Assembly: GCA_019244185.1 (NCBI GenBank)
Contig: JAFATB010000014.1
Location: 437,587 to 501,586, forward strand
From: Acidobacteriota bacterium
GTDB taxonomy: Bacteria > Acidobacteriota > Thermoanaerobaculia > Gp7-AA8
Length of the DNA: 64,000 bases
Direction: 5' to 3'
The notes under the pieces were generated by a model. The model was not told the origin of the DNA. It did no database searches and saw only the letters and a list, made by a program, of their open reading frames with translations. This document shows, in pieces, positions 52,544-61,818 of the stretch. The first letter of the stretch is position 1, and each line of letters starts with the position of its first letter. Both the position numbers and the translations under genes were made by a program.

Positions 52544-54019
52544 ATGAAACGCATCGCACTCCTGCTGCTCCTCGCAGCAACGCTCGAGGCTCGTCCGATC
52601 GCAATCGTGAACGTCAACGTGATCGCGATGACGAGCGACGCGGTCACGCCGTCGCAGACGGTGATCGTCGATCGCGGACGCATCGTGACGATCGGCAGCG
52701 TGTCGACGACGCCCGTGCCCGACGGCGCGCAGACGATCGACGGGCAGGGCGGCTATCTCATCCCCGGCCTCTGCGATCTGCACGTGCATCTCACCGATCG
52801 CGACGATCTCGCGCTCTACGTCGCGAACGGCGTCACGACCGTGTTCAACCTCGACGGCGACGAGAGCACGCTCGCCCTCCGCAAAGCGCCGCCGCCGCTC
52901 GCGCCGCGCATCCTCACTGCGGGCCCGAAACTGATCGGCGTCCCGGGCGCGGAACGAGCACGCGCGATCGTCGCGGAGCAGGCCGCGGCCGGCTATGACG
53001 CGATCAAGATCTACGACGACATCGCGGCCGATGCGCTGCCCGAGCTCGTGCGTGTCGCGCGCGAGAAAGGTCTCCTCAGCATCGGTCACATTCCGCGCAA
53101 CCTGAAGTGGCAGGACATGCTCGCGGCGCGGCCCGACGCGATCGCGCACGCGGAGGAGTTTCTCTACAGCCCTGTTCTCGACGGCGACGAGGAGCGCATC
53201 GCCGCGTCGATGAAGGCGAACGGCACGAGCCTCATCGCGACGCTGATCACCTACGACACGATCGGGCTGCAGGTCGACGACGTCGACGCGATGCTGGCGC
53301 GGCCCGAGAACGCGTACGCGAACGTCGCCATCCGCAATCTCTGGTCGCGCGCGAACAACCGCTACGCGAGTCGCTGGGACGCGTCGAAAGTTCCGACGCT
53401 GCGCCGCCGCCTCGTCTTCCAGAAGACTCTCGTGCGCCAGCTCGGTGCCGCCGGCATTCCGATCCTCCTCGGCACCGACGCCGGCGGCGTGCCGTTCGTC
53501 ATCCCCGGCTTCTCCGCGATCGCCGAGCTGCGCGAGCTCGTCTCCGCCGGCCTCACGCCGTACGCCGCGTTGCGCGCCGCCACCGCGGGCGCCGCGCACT
53601 TCATCCGTCGCGATCAAGACCTCGGCACCATCGAAGCCGGCAAGATCGCCGATCTCGTGCTGCTCCGCGGCAATCCGCTCGCGAACATCGACGACGTCGC
53701 ATTGCGCGCGGGCGTCATGACGAACGGCGAGTGGCACGACGAGGCGCAGCTGCAAGGCGCGCTCGCGCATGTCGCGGAGATCAACGCGGCCGAGGCGGCG
53801 GTCGTCACCGCGTGCAACGGAACGATCGACGCGTGCGTCGCCGCGGCGCGCAAAATCCGTCCGCGCGACACCACGCTCAACGAGCTCGCGTATCAGCTGC
53901 TCTACATTTCCAAACGGAAAGACGACGCGGTGCGCCTCTTCCGCGCGAATGCCGAGCTCCATCCGGAGTCGGCTATCGCGCGCGGGTCGCTCGCGGAGGT
54001 GGTGGGGAAGAAGGAATGA
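52544..54019 (+). CDS. Secreted amidohydrolase
   Basis: A 491-residue metal-dependent hydrolase of the amidohydrolase superfamily. A short signal peptide (MKRIALLLLLAATLEA) starts it. Metal ligands appear at H80 and H82 (CDLHVHL). KIYDD holds the bridging-Lys candidate, and SIGHIP, AHAEEF and LLGTDAGGVP supply the further His/Asp. A C-terminal helical tail follows (CNGTIDACVAAARKI, NELAYQLLYISKRKDD) with a TPR-like unit. The substrate could be a dipeptide, hydantoin or imidazolone. It is the last gene of the ECF operon. Its TGA directly abuts a broken gene fragment. Confidence 0.85.
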   Translation: MKRIALLLLLAATLEARPIAIVNVNVIAMTSDAVTPSQTVIVDRGRIVTIGSVSTTPVPDGAQTIDGQGGYLIPGLCDLHVHLTDRDDLALYVANGVTTVFNLDGDESTLALRKAPPPLAPRILTAGPKLIGVPGAERARAIVAEQAAAGYDAIKIYDDIAADALPELVRVAREKGLLSIGHIPRNLKWQDMLAARPDAIAHAEEFLYSPVLDGDEERIAASMKANGTSLIATLITYDTIGLQVDDVDAMLARPENAYANVAIRNLWSRANNRYASRWDASKVPTLRRRLVFQKTLVRQLGAAGIPILLGTDAGGVPFVIPGFSAIAELRELVSAGLTPYAALRAATAGAAHFIRRDQDLGTIEAGKIADLVLLRGNPLANIDDVALRAGVMTNGEWHDEAQLQGALAHVAEINAAEAAVVTACNGTIDACVAAARKIRPRDTTLNELAYQLLYISKRKDDAVRLFRANAELHPESAIARGSLAEVVGKKE

Positions 54020-54409
54020 CGGCGATCGGCCGAACTCCTGCCCGGCGATGAGCTGGAAGGAGTCCGTCAGCGTCTTGCAGTCGCCGTTGCGCTGGGCGAA
54101 GCGGTCGAAGCCGCCCGGGGCCATGCTGTAGCGAAAGCGGCGGCGCGCGAAGAGGCGGAACAGCTTCGCGATCCGGCCGGCGTCATCGAGAGCACGGTAG
54201 CCGTCGTCGAGCTCCAGCTCGGCGGCGACATGCCTCCGGTTTCCCGCATAGACCTCGTTCGTGTAGCGAAGCCCGGTATACGGGCTGCGGCCGTCGATCT
54301 GTTCGACGCGGCGGCCCGCGCGTCCGAGGTCGCGCAGTGCGTCCGCCTCTCCACCGGAGGTGAGCCAGCGATAGCCGCCGTAGACGAGACCGGCGATGGC
54401 GACCCGCAC
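54020..54409 (-). pseudogene. Truncated transglutaminase-like fragment
   Basis: On the minus strand, a reading frame from about 54409 to 54020 encodes protein-like sequence unlike a GC shadow: VAIAGLVYGGYRWL (hydrophobic N-terminus), GRSPYTGLRYTNEVYAGNRR, LDDAGRIAKLFRLFARRRF and NGDCKTLTDSFQLIAGQEFG. The last resembles the active-site Cys region of transglutaminase-like proteins. The frame runs without stop into antisense of the amidohydrolase gene, so the coding sequence is cut at 54020. A neighbouring DUF4157 fragment starts 13 bases away on the other strand. Confidence 0.55.
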
Positions 54410-54421
54410 GACGCGTCGGCG

Positions 54422-54838
54422 ATGCTGCTGCCGCCCGCTCTCGCCGCGTTCCACCACGGTCCGGGCCATGCGCTCCCGCCGCTCGTGCGCCAGCCGCTCG
54501 AAGCGGCGTTCGGTGCGAGCTTCGCGGACGTGCGCCTCCATGTCGGCTCGCATCCGTCGTCGCTCGGCGCGACGGCATTCACCCACGGCGCGAACATCCA
54601 CTTCGGCGCCGGCCAATGCAACCCCGAGACTGCGCACGGCCAGCAGATGTTCTGCCGCCAGCTCGCGCGGGTCGTGCAGCAGCGGAGCGGCCGCGTGCGC
54701 AATCCGTTCGGCGGCGGCAGCGCCGTCGTGCAGGACCGCATGCTCGATCTCGAAGCGGATCGCATCGGCCGCGCCGCCGCGGACCGGCTGGCGATGTCCC
54801 GCGTACAGCGCCTGCTGACGAGGATACGCCATCACGGC
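54422..54838 (+). pseudogene. DUF4157 (eCIS core) domain fragment
   Basis: A plus-strand fragment encoding about 139 residues closely resembling the DUF4157 domain at 22.5 kb: FGASFADVRLHVGSHPSS, TAFTHGANIHFGAGQCNP, RVVQQRSGRVRNPFGGG and VVQDRMLDLEADRIG. The zincin site is degraded: HExxH is replaced by RQLAR (Arg, Gln and Arg at the three ligand positions). No stop codon follows. The frame continues through antisense of the next gene into an unrelated gene, so the DUF4157 gene has lost its natural end. It is probably a remnant. Confidence 0.7.
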
Positions 54839-54858
54839 GGAAATCCGTGGAGATTGAA

Positions 54859-54892
54859 GAAGGACGGTCCGCGATTGCGCGAGCCGTCCTTC
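54859..54892. terminator. Hairpin downstream of the CADD-like gene
   Basis: A 9-bp perfect stem (54859-54867 with 54884-54892), 16-base loop. It lies just past the stop of the minus-strand CADD-like gene and after the DUF4157 remnant. Confidence 0.5.
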
Positions 54893-54907
54893 CGATGTCG
54901 CGTTTCG

Positions 54908-55561
54908 TTACGCCGTCACGCTGTCGAGGAACGCGTACAGCGCGTCGAGGGTACGGCCCGCCGCCCGCTCCGCTTCCTGCGCCTGCTCGTCCGTCGCGCA
55001 GAGATCACGGAGGATCTCGCGGGACGTGTTCGCGTGGACGACGTCGGCGTCCATGTGCACGCGGAAGAAGGCCGTGTCGCGGTCGGCGGAGATGCCGTAC
55101 CACTTCGCGAGGCCTTCAATCTTCGCCTTGGCGACGGCGGGGATCTGCGACTCGTACGCGTAGAGCGAGGCCAGTCCCTCGTGCAGCGCGCCTTCGCGGG
55201 CGAGGTCGCGCATCGTGGCGATGAGCGCGCGCGTCGAATCGTTGGCGATCCCGCGCTTCACGTCCTCGCGGTCGAGTCCGAGGGACTCGCAGAAGCGGAG
55301 CCAGAGCTCGGGATGATTTTCGGGGCCGCGCTCTTCCTCGATGAGATTCTCGAGGAGCAGCTGGCGCGTCGGCAGATCGTCGGTGTGCGCGTGCATCGCG
55401 CTCACGAACGTCGGGAACGCCATCGCGTAGTGAAAGTACTGCCGCGCGTACTCGCGCAGCTCATCGGCGCTCAGCGTCCCGGCGTTCCAGCGCTGATAGA
55501 ACGTGTGGTCGAGGAGATGGCGCGACGCAATGCGCGCATCGAGAGCCTGAATGGGATCCAT
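54908..55561 (-). CDS. CADD-type p-aminobenzoate synthase homologue (heme-oxygenase-like diiron protein)
   Basis: A 217-residue TenA/PqqC/CADD-fold protein. Relative to chlamydial CADD (recalled numbering, offset 5), all key residues align: metal ligands E76, H83, E137, H169, D173 and H176 (EENHPELW-like, LYAYESQIP, VHMDADVVHA). Y22 (HTFYQRW) matches CADD Tyr27, Y136 matches Tyr141, and K147 matches Lys152. In CADD the Tyr is cleaved to form p-aminobenzoate for folate. So this is a strong candidate for an alternative pABA synthase. The ATG at 55561 has AGGAGG seven bases upstream. Divergent from a secreted protein gene. Confidence 0.82.
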   Translation of the reverse strand: MDPIQALDARIASRHLLDHTFYQRWNAGTLSADELREYARQYFHYAMAFPTFVSAMHAHTDDLPTRQLLLENLIEEERGPENHPELWLRFCESLGLDREDVKRGIANDSTRALIATMRDLAREGALHEGLASLYAYESQIPAVAKAKIEGLAKWYGISADRDTAFFRVHMDADVVHANTSREILRDLCATDEQAQEAERAAGRTLDALYAFLDSVTA

Positions 55562-55657
55562 GGGGTACCTCCTGCTTCGCTTGTGTTGAAGCGCGGAGTG
55601 TATGCCGGTTTGAAACGAAACACACGCGCTCCTCACTACCAAGGCGAGGTGAGGAAC

Positions 55658-56992
55658 ATGAGAGCGACGAACATCATCCGTGTGGCCGCGCTGCTGCTAT
55701 TGGCGGCGGCGCTTTCGAGCAACGCACAAACCAACACGCAGACGAACGTCTGCGCAAACAACGTCGTGCAGAACGGCGACATCGTGAACGCGACGCTGCC
55801 GTCGAGCGGCTCCGACATCAACGCGACGAACGTGCCGCCGTGGAAGCCGGCGTACGGCTCGCCGCAGCTCGACACGAGCCAGGGCTGCCACGACAAGAAC
55901 TCGATCACGATGTGGGGGAATCAGGCCGTCGGCGAGGCGGTCATGCAATCCGTCGCGTTTCAGGCCGGCAAGACCTACCAGATCGAGTTCTGCGCGAAGT
56001 ATCGCGACAACAAGGTCGGCTACGCGAACGTGCAGTTCCGCGCGTCGAACGGCAGCCTGACGAATCCCTCGTGTCCGGCCGGCACGTGCGAGGTCATCGG
56101 CACGACGCCGAATCTCACCGCGAACTGGGACACGTATCGCTTCTGCTGGACGCCGAAGCGGGACTACGACACGCTGACCATCAACACGACGAACGGCATC
56201 AACGCCGACGACGGCAACAAGGTGTCGTGGTCGAACGTCGACGACATCTGCATCATCGTCATTCCGGCAGCAACGATCACCGGTCCGGCGACGAGCTGCA
56301 CGGGCACGGCGACGTACTGCTCGAATCCGGCGAACCCGAACTACACGTGGACGGTGCAGAACGGCACGATCGTCGGTCCCGCGACCGGCGCGTGCGTCAT
56401 GGTGCATTGGAACGCGCCGGCCGGCGGCCACGTGCACGCGGACCTGCCGCCGCTCTCCTGCCAGCCGCCGCTCGACCTCACGGTGCGCGACTGCCCGCAT
56501 CCGATCTGCTGTCGCGACAACAACGTCCGCGTGCAGTTCGGCGATCCCGCGGCGCGCGCCGGCAACGTCTACACGATTACGCCGATCATCACCGCCGGCT
56601 CCGCGACCACGGTGAAGGCGACGATCCTCAGCGCCACGCGTTCCTACTCGCTGGCCGCGTGCGGTGCCGCGGCGCCGGTCGACGTCTATGCCGCGGCGGC
56701 GCAACCGCCGGCGCCCGCCGGCTGGATCGGACCGGCACTTCCGGTGACGAACAGCTCACAGTTGATCTGGGACGCGGCGGGGCCGAGCGCGCCGGTGTCC
56801 GGATCGTTTCCGTTCGACGTGCAGTTGCCGCCGGTCACCGGAGGACGGTTCTGCAACGAGAAGATCACGATCTGCGTGCTCTTCGAGGTCACCAGTCCCG
56901 ACTGTCGCACGTGCTCGGTGACGAGTTGCTTCACGATTGCGCGCAGGGCCGTGATCAACTACGAGTCGATTGAGGTTCCGAAGCACAACTGA
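55658..56992 (+). CDS. Secreted Cys-rich carbohydrate-binding-like protein
   Basis: A 444-residue exported protein with a signal peptide (MRATNIIRVAALLLLAAALSSNA). The first half resembles a jelly-roll carbohydrate-binding module: KTYQIEFCAKYRDN, TANWDTYRFCWTP and VDDICIIVIP. The second half has PKD/Ig-like strands and many Cys (ATYCSNPANPNYTWTV, CPHPICC, TCSVTSC), probably disulfide-bonded. It is exported in an oxidising compartment. The function is unknown; a surface or wall-binding role is inferred. It is divergent from the CADD-like gene. Confidence 0.7.
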   Translation: MRATNIIRVAALLLLAAALSSNAQTNTQTNVCANNVVQNGDIVNATLPSSGSDINATNVPPWKPAYGSPQLDTSQGCHDKNSITMWGNQAVGEAVMQSVAFQAGKTYQIEFCAKYRDNKVGYANVQFRASNGSLTNPSCPAGTCEVIGTTPNLTANWDTYRFCWTPKRDYDTLTINTTNGINADDGNKVSWSNVDDICIIVIPAATITGPATSCTGTATYCSNPANPNYTWTVQNGTIVGPATGACVMVHWNAPAGGHVHADLPPLSCQPPLDLTVRDCPHPICCRDNNVRVQFGDPAARAGNVYTITPIITAGSATTVKATILSATRSYSLAACGAAAPVDVYAAAAQPPAPAGWIGPALPVTNSSQLIWDAAGPSAPVSGSFPFDVQLPPVTGGRFCNEKITICVLFEVTSPDCRTCSVTSCFTIARRAVINYESIEVPKHN

Positions 56993-57002
56993 GCCGCGCG
57001 AA

Positions 57003-57030
57003 GCGAGGGCGGCCTCCGCGCCGCCCTCGC
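57003..57030. terminator. Terminator after the Cys-rich secreted protein
   Basis: An 11-bp perfect stem (57003-57013 with 57020-57030) with a 6-base loop, 11 bases after the stop codon. No T-tract follows. Confidence 0.6.
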
Positions 57031-57067
57031 ACGAAACATCTCTCTTCGCAGGCCGTACGTTTGCGGC

Positions 57068-58081
57068 ATGCACGCGCTTCTGCTCGCCGCCGTTCTCAAC
57101 ATCAGTGACGTCGCAAAGGACGCGATCGCGAAGAACCATCTGCCGGCGATGTCGATCACCGTCATGAACGCGGACGGTCTCGTCGCGCAAGGCGTGGCGG
57201 GCGTGCGCAAGATGGGCTCTCGCGCGCGGGTGAAGCAGGACGATGCGTTTCACATCGGCTCGTGCACGAAGCCGATCACGGCCACGATCGTCGCGCAGCT
57301 CGTCGAAGAAAAGAAGCTGGCCTTCGACACCACGATCGGCGCGGCGTTCTCCGACTGGAACGACATCCGTCCCGAGTACAAAGACGTGACCGTCGCGGAG
57401 CTGCTCAGCCACGAATCAGGACTGCCCGCGTTCGACGACGACGCCGACTTCAAAGGGATGCCGGCCGATCGCACGGCGTTCGTCCACGAAGCGCTGAAGC
57501 GTGCGCCGGTCGTCAAGCGCGGTGAGTACAAGTACTCGAACGCCGGCTTCTCGACGGTGGCCGTGATCGCCGAGCGCGCGAGCGGCATGTCGTGGGAGCG
57601 GCTGGTCGAAACGCGGATCTTCGCGCCGCTGCATCTGCGCACCGCGGGCTTCGGCTGGCCGCGCGAGGTGTGGGGCTTCGCGGAAGGAAAGCCGGTCGAT
57701 CCGAAGGGCGCGTATCAGCTCGGCAAGACCATTGCGCCGGCGGGCGACATCCATATGAGCAGCGGCGATCTCGCGGAGTTTCTCCGCGCGCATCTCCGCG
57801 CGCTGCGCGGCACGAAGACGCTCATCACGCCGCAGACCGCCACGCTCATGCACACGCGCCGTCTCCGCAGCGGCCTCGGATTCGGCGTGCAGAAGATCGG
57901 CGACCTCGAGCCGGTCAGCGTCTACAGCGGCAGCGCCGACACCTTCGTCACCGTCTTCGCCGTCGCGCCGAGCGCGAACGTCCTCGTCGTCGTCGACACG
58001 AACGCGGGCGACGAGAACGCGCAGAAAGCGGCCGGCGCGACGCTCAAGGCGCTGCTCGCGCGCTTCGCATCGAAGCCGTGA
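57068..58081 (+). CDS. Class C beta-lactamase-like serine hydrolase
   Basis: A 337-residue member of the beta-lactamase class C/esterase family. Motifs are SCTK (S65 to K68, nucleophile and base) and YSN (Y156-N158); a C-terminal segment (FGVQKIGDLEPVSVYSGSADTF) stands where H/KxG occurs. LSHESGLPAF follows the usual AmpC pattern. The N-terminal signal is short (MHALLLAAVL). It may hydrolyse peptides or esters; beta-lactam resistance is not implied. Transcription is separated from the preceding gene by a terminator. Confidence 0.85.
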   Translation: MHALLLAAVLNISDVAKDAIAKNHLPAMSITVMNADGLVAQGVAGVRKMGSRARVKQDDAFHIGSCTKPITATIVAQLVEEKKLAFDTTIGAAFSDWNDIRPEYKDVTVAELLSHESGLPAFDDDADFKGMPADRTAFVHEALKRAPVVKRGEYKYSNAGFSTVAVIAERASGMSWERLVETRIFAPLHLRTAGFGWPREVWGFAEGKPVDPKGAYQLGKTIAPAGDIHMSSGDLAEFLRAHLRALRGTKTLITPQTATLMHTRRLRSGLGFGVQKIGDLEPVSVYSGSADTFVTVFAVAPSANVLVVVDTNAGDENAQKAAGATLKALLARFASKP

Positions 58082-58170
58082 CGATGTGCAGCAGACGTCG
58101 ACGAACCCGCCCGCGGCGGGCCGCCCTCGCTTGACCCTCATGACGGCGCGTCAATAGACTCGCGGCCGTG

Positions 58171-61047
<2,877 letters not shown>

Positions 61048-61068
61048 TCACGCCGCCGCGCCGCCGCA

Positions 61069-61794
61069 TCAGCGCCGCGGCACCTGCAGGCTCGAGTCGT
61101 TCGTGGCGTTGTCGATCATCGATCCGTAGACGACGGCGTTTCCGCCGAGGACGTTGACTTCGATCGAGTCGGTCGCCTGCAACGTCGTGCCGAGGAACAC
61201 GTCGACGGGATTCTGCTCGAAGGCGACGGCGGCGAACGCGCGCATGCGGCGGAAGCGCTCGGTGCCGCTCGCATCGCGGACGACGAACTCGATCGTCGCG
61301 CCCGATTCGAGCGTGCGGATGCCGAGGTTGAAGCGGTAGCGCGTGAAGTCGCGCGGCGCGATCAGCGTGGCGCTGCTGCCGACGACGAGCGCCTCCGTAT
61401 TACGAACGCGTGGCACCGTCGCGCCGGTGGTGCCGTCCGGCTGGTCGTCGTACGCGCGCGCGACCGCCTCGGGTAACTCGCCGCGGTCGACGAGGATGTC
61501 CAGCGAGCCGAGGCCGGTCGAGCCCATCGCGGCGACGACGTCGTCGTACGCGATCGTCGCGCGCGCGGGGAGGTCGTAGCGCAGCAGCGTCTCCTGCGGA
61601 TGGAGGATCAGCCAGCCCGCGGCGGAGGCATCGCTCGCGTTGTGCAGCTGCAGCTCGGTCTTGAAGAACGCGTTCGACTGACCGTGCGTCGAGCCGACGA
61701 CGGGGATCACGGCGTCGACCGGTTTCTCCGAAACCTGCGCGAACGCGGCGGCGGCGACGAAGAAGAGCGGCAGCGCGGCGAGCTTGTTGTGCAC
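61069..61794 (-). CDS. Secreted hypothetical protein
   Basis: A 241-residue exported protein. GTG start at 61794, then a signal peptide (VHNKLAALPLFFVAAAAFAQ). The rest is beta-rich: VDAVIPVVGSTHGQSNAFFK, ELQLHNASDASAAGWLILHP and a C-terminal NVLGGNAVVYGSMIDNATND. This pattern resembles acidobacterial secreted proteins with IPVVG-S-G-FKT motifs, perhaps a two-domain beta-sandwich. Function is unknown. It is convergent with aconitase and starts only 24 bases from the divergent DPP IV start codon. Confidence 0.7.
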   Translation of the reverse strand: MHNKLAALPLFFVAAAAFAQVSEKPVDAVIPVVGSTHGQSNAFFKTELQLHNASDASAAGWLILHPQETLLRYDLPARATIAYDDVVAAMGSTGLGSLDILVDRGELPEAVARAYDDQPDGTTGATVPRVRNTEALVVGSSATLIAPRDFTRYRFNLGIRTLESGATIEFVVRDASGTERFRRMRAFAAVAFEQNPVDVFLGTTLQATDSIEVNVLGGNAVVYGSMIDNATNDSSLQVPRR

Positions 61795-61818
61795 GGGCGA
61801 ATGATAGATTCCGCGGCC

